This document shows positions 56,439 through 64,000 of a stretch of 64,000 nt of DNA, piece by piece. The position numbers were made by a program, and so were the translations under genes. The notes below the pieces were generated by a model. That model made no database searches and was not told the origin of the DNA. It was given only the letters and a program-made list of their open reading frames with translations. The DNA lies in contig NZ_KB823011.1 in assembly GCF_000365025.1 (NCBI RefSeq), positions 372,001 to 436,000 of the forward strand. The letters run 5' to 3'. How positions within the stretch are numbered: the stretch's first letter is position 1; each line of letters begins with the position of its first letter. The stretch comes from Robiginitomaculum antarcticum DSM 21748 (lineage in GTDB: Bacteria; Pseudomonadota; Alphaproteobacteria; Caulobacterales; Maricaulaceae).

Positions 56439-57425
56439 ATGACCCCAAAAACAGGACTGTTACTTGTCAATCTTGGCTCGCCGGATGCGCCGACACCTAA
56501 AGCCGTGCGCCGTTACTTATTCCAATTTTTACATGACCACCGCGTGATTGAACTGACCCGCTGGATTTGGTGTTTCATTTTGCATGGAATAATTCTGCGT
56601 GTAAGGCCGGCGCGGTCAGCGAAAGCTTATGCAAAAATATGGGGAGCCAAAGGTCGCGAAGCCCCGCTGATTGAAATTACGCGCGCGCAAGCTACGAAAA
56701 TCCAAAAGAGGCTTGGGCAAAATGTGTCCGTAAATGTGGCCATGCGGTACGGCAATCCGTCAATCCCTGCGGCAATGGACGTATTTGCGGCGGCGGGTAT
56801 AGACCGCATTGCGGTTTTGCCGCTCTATCCCCAATATGCGGCGGCCACGACGGCCTCTGTCTATGACGACGTTTTTAAAGCGCTAAAAAAGAAGCGCGAT
56901 ATGCCTGCCTTGCGGTTTTTACGCAATTATTACGAAGAGCCCGCTTATATTGCAGCTCTGGCCGACTCAATATCCGCGCAAATTGATCGTCAAGGCTGGG
57001 AGCCTGACGCGATCATTGCCAGTTTCCATGGCTTGCCCGTTGAGATGGTTGAAAAGGGCGATCCTTACAAGGATGAGTGCCAGAAGACCGCAGAGCGGCT
57101 TGGGGAAGCGCTCGGCGCTCGCGCGGATAAACTCATATTGACATTCCAATCGCGATTCGGTCCCAAAGAATGGCTACAACCATATACTGATAAAACCCTA
57201 GAGAAACTGGCTGGCGAGGGGAAAACAAAAATCATCTGTATCACGCCCGGATTTGCTGCGGACTGCTTGGAGACTTTGGAAGAGATTGCGATCGAAGCCC
57301 GAGATGACTTTATTTCGGCAGGCGGGACGCATTTTGAGATGGTGCCGTGCCTGAATGCGCAGGATGATCATTGCGACCTGCTGGCCGATATTGCGCGGCG
57401 TGAGCTTTTATCCGGTTGGGAGTGA
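56439..57425 (+). CDS. hemH: Ferrochelatase
   Basis: Inserts ferrous iron into protoporphyrin IX, the last step to heme. Family motifs: TGLLLVNLGSPDAPTPKAVRRYL, RYGNPSIPAAM, VLPLYPQYAAATTASVYD, the catalytic histidine in ASFHGLPVEMVEKGDPY (about residue 197), and TFQSRFGPKEWLQPYT. A GTG at 56424 is also in frame; the ATG at 56439 fits the family N-terminus better, though neither has a strong ribosome binding site. The C-terminus overlaps the convergent P-loop gene by 18 bases. Confidence 0.94.
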   Translation: MTPKTGLLLVNLGSPDAPTPKAVRRYLFQFLHDHRVIELTRWIWCFILHGIILRVRPARSAKAYAKIWGAKGREAPLIEITRAQATKIQKRLGQNVSVNVAMRYGNPSIPAAMDVFAAAGIDRIAVLPLYPQYAAATTASVYDDVFKALKKKRDMPALRFLRNYYEEPAYIAALADSISAQIDRQGWEPDAIIASFHGLPVEMVEKGDPYKDECQKTAERLGEALGARADKLILTFQSRFGPKEWLQPYTDKTLEKLAGEGKTKIICITPGFAADCLETLEEIAIEARDDFISAGGTHFEMVPCLNAQDDHCDLLADIARRELLSGWE

Positions 57426-58052
57426 GCGCCCAATTAAAGCTGCTATGGCCTCGCCGGACATATCACGAAACCGCTTTGATGGGATACTGATATCCGCGAG
57501 TGCAATGTAAGCGGACTTACGGCTTTCCAGAAGCTCCGGATAGCAACGCCGCATAGCCGATTTGCTATCCTCATTGGCGGATGTGGTAAAAGCGCTACGC
57601 CAGATCAAAGGTTTCGGATTTTCAAAAAACAGATCTTTCAAACGCGTTATGTCCCGCTCGCTAGCCGATATGTGCACAATTAGCGCGTCTTGTTTAAGCG
57701 CGGATAAGACTGCCGGATCGCAATAAATGGCGCTTCCCGTCAGATCAAATATCGCGCCTTTGCTAGGTTTCAGAGCCTTTTTAATTAGCCCGGTTTCTTC
57801 TGTGATATAGCGAGCGGCGCGCTCATCATGGTGCGGATGATCCGGATAGTGCATCCAATCGGCCAGAGCCTGCATATCAACAAGCCCAAAAGTTTGAGCA
57901 ATCTGGGCGTCATTTTCATAAATACGCAGATCAAAGGCGTCTGCCATAGCCCGTCCGGCATAGCTTTTTCCAATATTAGACATGCCGACAAAAGCGAGCC
58001 GCAATGTGCCGTTTGCCAGATGGTTTATATAGTCCTGCTGGCTAAGCTGCAT
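57408..58052 (-). CDS. P-loop kinase-like protein of unknown function
   Basis: The 214-residue protein has a Walker A motif AFVGMSNIGKSYAGRA (about residues 19–34) and overall resembles shikimate-kinase-type P-loop folds, with YENDAQIAQ where a substrate-binding acidic residue could lie and IFDLTGSAIY as a possible second strand. Its true substrate is unknown, and shikimate kinase motifs are not complete. Its start shares one base with the stop of thrC, so it is co-translated with threonine synthase; whether it acts on a related hydroxylated substrate such as homoserine is only speculation. Confidence 0.65.
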   Translation of the reverse strand: MQLSQQDYINHLANGTLRLAFVGMSNIGKSYAGRAMADAFDLRIYENDAQIAQTFGLVDMQALADWMHYPDHPHHDERAARYITEETGLIKKALKPSKGAIFDLTGSAIYCDPAVLSALKQDALIVHISASERDITRLKDLFFENPKPLIWRSAFTTSANEDSKSAMRRCYPELLESRKSAYIALADISIPSKRFRDMSGEAIAALIGRSLPTG

Positions 58053-59398
58053 CAGGCTTTGCCGGACAGCATGTCCGAAAGAGCTGCGAGTTCCGGCTTC
58101 ATTTCAGTGATATACGGCGTTTTCTTCTTAAGCTTTTTGAGCGCATTTGGCATAGCAATGTCATCATGAATGATCCGTTCAACCTCACTGTGGAATTTGG
58201 CTGGATGCGCCGTCGCAACAGTAATTTGTGTAAAATCAATATCGACATCTTCACGAAAGGCTTGGGCAGCCAAATGACCAATTGTCGTATGCGGGCACAT
58301 GGCGTATCCCGTCTCGTTATAATAACGACGCATATGGCGCATGGTTTGCTCATCCGTAAAACTCGCGCCCCAGACGGCCTTGCGAAGAGCTTTGATGTCC
58401 CCGTCGAACAACTCTAAAATACGCGGGAAGTTATTGGGCCGGCCAATATCCATCGCATTAGAGAGGGTTGGGACAGACGGACGGGGCGTATATTCACCGC
58501 TGCGTAAATAGTCGATAAAAGGATCATTAGCATTATGCCCGACGACGAACCGGTCAATGGGCGCGCCCATCTTTTTCGCGATAAGTCCTCCTGTCAGATT
58601 CCCCAAATTACCTGAGGGAATTGAGAATACTAAAGGACGCTGCGGGTAGGCGGCTCTCGCCTGTAGGGCCGTCCAGAAATAATAAAAACTCTGCGGCACG
58701 ACGCGGCCGACATTGATGGAATTTGCACTCATCAAATTATGCTGCGCGGTCAAGTCTTTATCTGCAAATGCGGCTTTCACCAGCGCCTGGCAATCATCAA
58801 AACTGCCTGTCACGCGCAGAGCCCGCACATTACTGCGCTTGCCCATAGTGGTGAGCTGCTGCTCCTGAATGGCGGACACTCCCCCTTCAGGATAAAGAAT
58901 GAACACGCGCGTGCCAGGTTGATTCAGAAAGCTATAGCCAATGGCCCCGCCCGTATCACCGGATGTTGCGACTAATATGGTTCGCGTGTCATTTTCGCCC
59001 GAGAGGTGCGAGACGCTGCGACCCATAAAGCGGGCCGCGAAATCTTTGAAGGCCAGCGTCGGGCCGTGAAACAATTCTAAAAAGAAATCATTGCGCGGCT
59101 CATTGAGGGCAGGATCCAGTACGTATCCGTCTGCCGTCACCATAGGTACAGGGAAGTTATAAGCATCCTCGCAGATGCGTTCTAAATCTTCGTCGGAAAA
59201 GCGGTCATCAACGAAATGCCGAGCCAGTTTCGCCGCGCAGGCATGGAATGGAAGTGCGCCGAGCTTGGCCATTTCATCAAGTGTAAAAGACGGAATTTCA
59301 CTTGGCATATAAAGCCCGCCATCTGGCGCGAGGCTCGAAAGCAGAGCTTCCCCGAAGCTTGAGGTCAAATCCGGATTAGAGTGCGAATAGTAATGCAT
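58052..59398 (-). CDS. thrC: Threonine synthase
   Basis: PLP enzyme that turns O-phosphohomoserine into threonine. The sequence begins MHYYSHSNPDLTSSFGEALL, with the PLP lysine in GPTLAFKDFAARFMG (about residue 115), the phosphate-binding TSGDTGGAIGYSF and PSGNLGNLTGG. The frame extends five codons upstream, but ATG at 59398 matches the family N-terminus. Length is 448 residues. It is the fungal/proteobacterial long form. The downstream P-loop gene is coupled to it. Confidence 0.95.
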   Translation of the reverse strand: MHYYSHSNPDLTSSFGEALLSSLAPDGGLYMPSEIPSFTLDEMAKLGALPFHACAAKLARHFVDDRFSDEDLERICEDAYNFPVPMVTADGYVLDPALNEPRNDFFLELFHGPTLAFKDFAARFMGRSVSHLSGENDTRTILVATSGDTGGAIGYSFLNQPGTRVFILYPEGGVSAIQEQQLTTMGKRSNVRALRVTGSFDDCQALVKAAFADKDLTAQHNLMSANSINVGRVVPQSFYYFWTALQARAAYPQRPLVFSIPSGNLGNLTGGLIAKKMGAPIDRFVVGHNANDPFIDYLRSGEYTPRPSVPTLSNAMDIGRPNNFPRILELFDGDIKALRKAVWGASFTDEQTMRHMRRYYNETGYAMCPHTTIGHLAAQAFREDVDIDFTQITVATAHPAKFHSEVERIIHDDIAMPNALKKLKKKTPYITEMKPELAALSDMLSGKA

Positions 59399-59507
59399 GG
59401 CTGTCGCTCGCAATGTTGGGAGCGCTTTCTAGCGCAGCCCTGCTAAATGGCAAGTCAAAGACGGGCGGGTGTCGGGACGTGTGCCGCGTTTGACGTCATG
59501 TGAGGCC

Positions 59508-60137
59508 TTAACGCACAATTTTTGCAAGAATGTTGACCATAGATGCATGCGCCGGTTCGTTACCAATATTTGTGATGCAATGCGGACGGTCCGCGCGGTA
59601 TCGCAAGGTTTCGCCCGTGCGGCCCTCAAATATCTCTCCCGCGACATCGACGCGGATATGACCCGACAAAATAGACAGGTTTTCAATAGAGCCGGCAGGA
59701 TGCGGCGAGCTCTGCAACTGCCCGCCGGGTTGAGCCAAAAAGTCATACCATTGGACAAATTCGACCGTATCAATGCTGCCAAGAATTTTTAGAGTTACAA
59801 GCCCATCATCACTGCTCAGTAGCGGGATGTCTTTACGCTTGGCATGTTCAATCAATGCGGGAAGGTCCTCATCGTTTTCATTGACCGCAGACAAAACCGC
59901 TTCCACAGTCGTGCCCAGGGCAACAGACAGGCGCGTTATTGTTGCCAGCGTCGGATTAGACTCGTTTTTCTCGATTTTGGAGATCAGGCTTTTGGCAACG
60001 CCGGAATGTTCGGACAAATCGCCGAGTGACATGTCTTCAGCTTGGCGTAGACGCGAAATTGTCGCGCCGAAATGCGCGCCAATGGCGCTGCAGGCCGCAT
60101 TTTTTTGTCGTTTTGGTTTGCTCATTTTGCTGTTCAC
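59508..60137 (-). CDS. XRE-family transcriptional regulator with C-terminal cupin
   Basis: Helix-turn-helix domain at about residues 22–80 (SRLRQAEDMSLGDLSEHSGV, then SLISKIEKNESNPTLATITRLS), followed by a cupin sensor domain (about 105–205) with PGGQLQSSPHPAGSIENLSIL and HCITNIGNEP. Such proteins usually sense a small metabolite. It is divergent from cysG, and a perfect palindrome with a half-site lies in the shared promoter region, so it probably regulates itself and the siroheme/sulfite reductase operon (inference). Length is 209 residues. Confidence 0.9.
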   Translation of the reverse strand: MNSKMSKPKRQKNAACSAIGAHFGATISRLRQAEDMSLGDLSEHSGVAKSLISKIEKNESNPTLATITRLSVALGTTVEAVLSAVNENDEDLPALIEHAKRKDIPLLSSDDGLVTLKILGSIDTVEFVQWYDFLAQPGGQLQSSPHPAGSIENLSILSGHIRVDVAGEIFEGRTGETLRYRADRPHCITNIGNEPAHASMVNILAKIVR

Positions 60138-60163
60138 AGTTCTATGATTAAAAAAACACGTAT

Positions 60164-60192
60164 TTGATCTTTAAAAATCTTAATCGTTCTAT
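60164..60192 (+). promoter_or_regulatory. Putative promoter of the cysG–cysI operon
   Basis: TTGATC at 60164–60169 and TTCTAT at 60187–60192 with a 17-base spacer. The -10 box lies inside the palindrome at 60186–60201, so a bound protein would block RNA polymerase. Confidence 0.5.
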
Positions 60193-60201
60193 ATATAGAA
60201 C
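60186..60201. promoter_or_regulatory. Perfect 16-base palindrome, operator candidate for the XRE-cupin regulator
   Basis: GTTCTATATATAGAAC is fully self-complementary. A half-site GTTCTAT recurs at 60139–60145, right at the start of the regulator gene. A 14-of-16 match, GTTCGATATAGAGAAC, occurs at 61866–61881 inside the DUF2849 gene. Confidence 0.7.
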
Positions 60202-60240
60202 ACTTGAGTTAAACAAGTCCCGTTTTGGATGAAGGCCGCT

Positions 60241-61629
60241 ATGCGTTACTTACCGATACATATTGATACCCAAGACGGGCGCATTGTCATCGTCGGCGGG
60301 GGAGCTGCGGCCGAAGCGAAATTGCGGACGCTGGTGAAGACCGAAGCCGTGCTTGATGTCGTCGCCACCCGGATCACTCCTGAAATCGCGCGCTGGGCAG
60401 AGCAGGGCAGGGTCAACCATAGCGCCCGCGAATTTGTAGAGAGTGATTTAGACGGTGCTTTGCTCGTCTATGCGGCCAGCGAGGACGACTCTGATAATGC
60501 CATGATCTCGGCTCTGGCCCGCGCACGCGGCATTCCCGCAAATGCTGCTGACCAGAAAGCCGCTTGTAGCTTTATTACGCCGGCTCTGGTTGACCGCTCA
60601 CCCGTGGTTGTATCGATTGGCACAGAGGGCACATCACCGGGATTGGCGCGCGCGATTAAAGCTGAATTTGAAACATTGCTTCCCTCTACATTAGGCACAC
60701 TTGCGTTACATATCAAAGATTTGAGAGCTAAAGTTAAACGCTCTTACCCCGAGCTTGCGGCGCGTCAGCGCTTCTGGGCTGCTATTTTCGGCAAGGGCGA
60801 TTTGAATTCGCAGCTGCGCCTGAGTGAGGCGGCTTTAACGCAACACGTCGAGATGGCAATCGAGCAGGGCGAAGCAGCCTTAGGCGGCACGATCAGTCTT
60901 GTCGGCGCGGGTCCGGGTAATCCTGATCTATTAACCCATCAAGCGCGGCAAAAACTGCATAGCGCTGACGTTGTCATATATGACCGTCTGGTCAGTCAGG
61001 GCGTATTGGATTTCGCCCGCCGTGAGGCTGAGTACATCTATGTCGGCAAAGAGGCGGGCGGCGTGTCTACGCCCCAAGAGCATATTAATGCATTATTGAT
61101 AGAAAAAGCGCGCCAAGGGCTAGCTGTCGTGCGGCTGAAAGGCGGCGATCCGCTCATTTTTGGGCGTGCAGACGAAGAACTGGACGCGGCACGTGCCGCC
61201 GGCATACCCGTGGAGATTTGCCCGGGAATCACCTCTGCGGCGGCGGCTGCGGCGGCTATCGGGCAGTCTTTGACATCACGCGGGGTGAATAAGTCTATAA
61301 CCTATATGACGGGTCACGATACCAAAGGTTTTGCGGAGCAGGATTGGGCGCGATTCTCAAAGCCTGGCGCCCGTGCGGCGATCTATATGGGCGTTGGCGC
61401 GGCGCGCTTTATCCAAGGGCGGCTTATGCTGTACGGAGCAGTCCCTACGACGCCTGTCACTATAGTTGAAAATGCATCACGTCCCGAGCAGATCATTCTT
61501 GCAACAACAGTTTCCACATTGCCGGAGGCCCTGAAGCGCGGGGGCATTACGGGGCCGGCCATATTGCTTCTAGGGTTTACGCCCGCGCAATCTGTTGCCG
61601 CTTCATTGTCCAGAAAGGCCGCCTTATGA
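60241..61629 (+). CDS. cysG: Siroheme synthase CysG
   Basis: Multifunctional enzyme that makes siroheme from uroporphyrinogen III. The N-terminal precorrin-2 dehydrogenase/ferrochelatase part begins RYLPIHIDTQDGRIVIVGGGAAAEAKLR, and the C-terminal SUMT methyltransferase (from about residue 210) shows ISLVGAGPGNPDLLTHQARQ, VIYDRLVSQGVL and VVRLKGGDPLIFGR. An ATG at 60229 is in frame, but the one at 60241 has AGG at proper spacing and the family N-terminus, so it is preferred. Length is 462 residues. It supplies the cofactor for the sulfite reductase encoded next. Confidence 0.94.
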   Translation: MRYLPIHIDTQDGRIVIVGGGAAAEAKLRTLVKTEAVLDVVATRITPEIARWAEQGRVNHSAREFVESDLDGALLVYAASEDDSDNAMISALARARGIPANAADQKAACSFITPALVDRSPVVVSIGTEGTSPGLARAIKAEFETLLPSTLGTLALHIKDLRAKVKRSYPELAARQRFWAAIFGKGDLNSQLRLSEAALTQHVEMAIEQGEAALGGTISLVGAGPGNPDLLTHQARQKLHSADVVIYDRLVSQGVLDFARREAEYIYVGKEAGGVSTPQEHINALLIEKARQGLAVVRLKGGDPLIFGRADEELDAARAAGIPVEICPGITSAAAAAAAIGQSLTSRGVNKSITYMTGHDTKGFAEQDWARFSKPGARAAIYMGVGAARFIQGRLMLYGAVPTTPVTIVENASRPEQIILATTVSTLPEALKRGGITGPAILLLGFTPAQSVAASLSRKAAL

Positions 61630-61976
61630 GCAGTTTGAAACATAAAGGCGTCGGCCCGCAGGCCATGACCGCCAATGGTCTTCGTAAAGGGCCGGTTGTC
61701 TATATGCGCGAGCAGCTGGATTGGAGCACGGATTATGCCGAGGCGCTGATTACCGAGGATGAAGAGATAATCGCGCATATGGACGAAGCTGCCCAATTGG
61801 CGTCTGTAAATAATCTGGTGGTGGGCGCCTACTTTATTGATATTGACGCCGATAGTCGGGAGCCTGTTCGATATAGAGAACGGTTTCGGATGAATGGTCC
61901 AAGCTTTGATCCGGGGCGTCCCACATACGCTGAGCATGCCAAAACCCACGGCGCAACGCGATTAAGCGAGAGCTAA
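61626..61976 (+). CDS. DUF2849 domain protein
   Basis: Short protein (116 residues) found in alphaproteobacterial sulfite reductase operons. Visible: MTANGLRKGPVVYMREQLDWSTDYAEALI near the N-terminus and NNLVVGAYFIDIDADSREPVRYRERFRMNGPSFDPGR near the C-terminus. No enzymatic motif; the function is unknown. It overlaps cysG by four bases and ends one base before cysI, so it is translated with both. Confidence 0.88.
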   Translation: MSSLKHKGVGPQAMTANGLRKGPVVYMREQLDWSTDYAEALITEDEEIIAHMDEAAQLASVNNLVVGAYFIDIDADSREPVRYRERFRMNGPSFDPGRPTYAEHAKTHGATRLSES

Positions 61977-61977
61977 T

Positions 61978-63633
61978 ATGTATAGATATGACGAATTTGA
62001 TCATCAATTTGTGCAGTCCCGCACGACGCAGTTCCGCGACCAGGTTATGCGCCGTTTGGATGGCCGCCTGACAGAAGAGCAGTTCAGGCCACTGCGCCTA
62101 ATGAACGGGCTATATCTGCAATTGCACGCTTATATGCTCCGCGTGGCTGTGCCATATGGAACGCTGCGCAGTGACCAATTGCGCAGGCTTGCTGATATAG
62201 GCGAAAAATATGATCGCGGCTACGGCCATGTCACAACGCGCCAGAATATGCAGTTCAATTGGCCTGAACTGGTCAATGTACCGTCAATATTGGACGATCT
62301 GGCCGAGGTTGAAATGCACGCCATTCAAACCTCCGGAAATTGCATTCGTAATGTGACGTCTGACCCTTGGGCCGGTGCGGCGCAGGACGAAGTTGAAGAC
62401 CCGCGCCCGACCTGCGAGCTTTTGCGCCAATGGAGCAGTCTGCATCCGGAATTCACATTCTTGCCGCGCAAGTTTAAGATTGCGGTTACCGCATCTGAAA
62501 ATGACCGCGCTGCAATTCGCGCCCATGATATCGGTATCAAGATTGTTCGCAACGCGGCAGGTGAGGTCGGTTACCACATCTATGTTGGTGGTGGTCTGGG
62601 CCGAACGCCCATCATCGCAAAGAGCCTGAATGATTTTGTCCCGCGCGACGAGCTGCTCAACTATCTGGAAGCTGTCATGCGGGTTTATAACCGTTATGGG
62701 CGCCGCGATAACAAATATAAAGCGCGCATCAAGATATTGGTGCAAGAGACTGGAATTGAACAGTTTCGCTGTAATGTAGAGGCCGAATATGCCGCGATGA
62801 TCCCTGCCGACATTACGGTTGACGCAGAGGAGCTGGAGCGCATTGCAGAATATTTTTCGCCGCCGAAATTTGAAGCCGTGAGTCAGAATTCCGGCGAAAT
62901 AGAGGCGCAGCGCAAGGCTGACCCTGAATTCGCGCGCTGGTGCAATGCCAATTTAGGTGAGCACCGCATGGCCGGCTATGCCATCGTCAATGTCTCGCTA
63001 AAGCCCATCAAGGGCGCGCCGGGTGATATCACAAGCGAGCAAATGCGCGTTGTTGCGGATTTAGCGGATGACTATAGCTTTGGCGAAATTCGCTTCACTC
63101 ATGAGCAAAATGTTGTCTTGCCGCATGTGAAACGCTCTGAGGCTTTAGCTGTTTATGACGGCCTAAAAGCGGCTGGACTAGCAGCGGCGAATATTAACAA
63201 AATTACCGATATAATCTGCTGCCCCGGTATGGATTATTGCGCGCTGGCGACGGCCCGCTCAATTCCGGTCAGTCAGGCGATAGCCCAGCGTTTCGCCGAT
63301 CCTGAGCGCCAGACTGTTATCGGCGAAATGAAGATCAAAATCTCAGGCTGCATCAATGCCTGCGGTCATCATCATGTCGGTCATATTGGCATTTTGGGTC
63401 TCGAGAAATCCGGCGTGGAATTCTATCAGGTCACGTTGGGCGGCGATGCGACAGAGACGGCCACAGTGGGCGATAAGACCGGTAAGGGCTTTTCACAGGA
63501 CGAGCTTATTGACGGTATTGAGCGGATGGTTGATTTTTATATTGAAGCCCGTGAGGGACAGGAGCGTTTCTTGGACACTTACCGCCGCATGGGCATAGCC
63601 CCCTTTAAGGAGGTGCTTTATGCCGATCATTAA
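61978..63633 (+). CDS. cysI: Assimilatory nitrite/sulfite reductase, hemoprotein subunit
   Basis: Reduces sulfite to sulfide (or nitrite to ammonia) with siroheme and a 4Fe-4S cluster. Two ferredoxin-like repeats are present. The cluster ligands lie in CCPGMDYC (C-x5-C) and SGCINACGHH (C-x3-C) in the C-terminal half; the siroheme-contact arginines fall in VTTRQNMQFNW and GNCIRNVTSD. Length is 551 residues. Its position in the cysG–DUF2849–DUF934 operon favours sulfite as substrate. It overlaps the DUF934 gene by 14 bases. Confidence 0.94.
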   Translation: MYRYDEFDHQFVQSRTTQFRDQVMRRLDGRLTEEQFRPLRLMNGLYLQLHAYMLRVAVPYGTLRSDQLRRLADIGEKYDRGYGHVTTRQNMQFNWPELVNVPSILDDLAEVEMHAIQTSGNCIRNVTSDPWAGAAQDEVEDPRPTCELLRQWSSLHPEFTFLPRKFKIAVTASENDRAAIRAHDIGIKIVRNAAGEVGYHIYVGGGLGRTPIIAKSLNDFVPRDELLNYLEAVMRVYNRYGRRDNKYKARIKILVQETGIEQFRCNVEAEYAAMIPADITVDAEELERIAEYFSPPKFEAVSQNSGEIEAQRKADPEFARWCNANLGEHRMAGYAIVNVSLKPIKGAPGDITSEQMRVVADLADDYSFGEIRFTHEQNVVLPHVKRSEALAVYDGLKAAGLAAANINKITDIICCPGMDYCALATARSIPVSQAIAQRFADPERQTVIGEMKIKISGCINACGHHHVGHIGILGLEKSGVEFYQVTLGGDATETATVGDKTGKGFSQDELIDGIERMVDFYIEAREGQERFLDTYRRMGIAPFKEVLYADH

Positions 63634-64000
63634 TGCCGGTCGCGCTGTGACGGATCACGGTGATACGCCGCCTCCAATGGAGGATTTCCTTGGCCGTAAT
63701 CACGGGCGCAGCGTCACGCTGCCGCCGGACGCGGATCTCAATACGCTGGAACCAAGATTATCCGGGCTAACTGACATAGAGGTTGGATTTCCGGCTTTTA
63801 CCGATGGGCGCGGTTTTTCCATCGGAAAACAGCTTCGCAGAATGGGCTTTGAGGGCAGGTTGACCGCCACAGGGCCGATTATTCCCGATCAATATGTTTA
63901 TGCATTGCAATGCGGATTTGACCAGATCAAAATTGATGAGGAGACATTTTCGCGCTTTGGCGAGGCGGATTTCAAAACGGCGCTCGATGCTTTTGCGCTG
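63620..64000 (+). CDS. DUF934 domain protein (cut by window end)
   Basis: The gene begins at an ATG with AAGGAGG before it and runs off the window. The 127 visible residues include LSGLTDIEVGFPAFTDGRGFS and LRRMGFEGRLTATGPIIPDQYVYALQCGFD, the DUF934 core. This family regularly follows cysI and is thought to be an accessory of sulfite reductase or electron delivery. In relatives cysH and a ferredoxin reductase follow; these would lie beyond the window. Confidence 0.9.
   Translation, partial: MPIINAGRAVTDHGDTPPPMEDFLGRNHGRSVTLPPDADLNTLEPRLSGLTDIEVGFPAFTDGRGFSIGKQLRRMGFEGRLTATGPIIPDQYVYALQCGFDQIKIDEETFSRFGEADFKTALDAFAL

Overview
The window looks like chromosomal core DNA from an alphaproteobacterium, most likely Caulobacterales/Maricaulales (Hyphomonadaceae or Robiginitomaculum-like). 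This rests on C4-type heme synthesis (5-aminolevulinate synthase), the order glyA–nrdR–rib genes–nusB–thiL, the plsX–fabH–ihfA–merR block, the recG/sdhE/mfd block, an NDUFS4-type complex I subunit, a ubiquinol-cytochrome c chaperone, and a PopA-like protein with two receiver domains and a degenerate GGDEF domain. The placement is inference from gene content; no rRNA is present. There is no prophage, insertion sequence or CRISPR array.

Layout. 0–1.4 kb: LemA (cut by the window edge) and an M48 protease. 1.4–7.4 kb, minus strand: a tight operon of an SLC13 permease, Bpt aminoacyl transferase and a TRAP transporter whose substrate-binding gene carries an in-frame TAA. 7.5–10.8 kb: a beta-hydroxyacid dehydrogenase, hemB and hemA. 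10.9–17.4 kb: glyA, a frameshifted hotdog thioesterase on the opposite strand, then nrdR–ribD(reductase only)–ribE–ribBA-like–ribH–nusB–thiL. 17.4–20.3 kb: hppA with a repetitive structured leader, its terminator, a possible structured RNA and a small Rmf-like ORF. 20.3–26.2 kb: a FAD oxidoreductase, BamE, the cytochrome bc1 chaperone, plsX–fabH–ihfA–merR and tRNA-Pro(GGG). 26.3–35.1 kb: ctaA, a lipoprotein, rplM–rpsI, argC, a small lipoprotein, an aminotransferase, glpX and recJ. 35.2–38.7 kb: tRNA-Glu with a tRNA fossil, a DUF192 protein, tRNA-Pro(TGG), a HerA-like ATPase, a complex I subunit and tRNA-Arg(TCT). 38.7–46.9 kb: a hydrolase, a membrane protein, a sulfate-activation operon (cysD–cysNC–DHH phosphoesterase), kdsA, DUF3089 and DUF502 proteins. 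46.9–59.4 kb: recG, sdhE, mfd, the PopA-like protein, an M2 peptidase, hemH, a P-loop protein and thrC. 59.5–64 kb: a cupin-type XRE regulator divergent from cysG–DUF2849–cysI–DUF934, the siroheme and sulfite reduction operon.

How genes work together. Two separate loci cover most of assimilatory sulfate reduction: activation of sulfate to APS/PAPS, and reduction of sulfite to sulfide with siroheme supply. hemA, hemB, ctaA and hemH cover several steps of heme formation. The most unusual signals are a CysD carrying an N-terminal helix-turn-helix-like domain next to an inverted repeat at its own start; a DHH phosphoesterase translationally coupled to cysNC; a twofold-repeated motif in the hppA leader; a perfect palindromic operator candidate at the XRE/cysG divergent promoter; and two broken genes (dctP nonsense codon, thioesterase frameshift).
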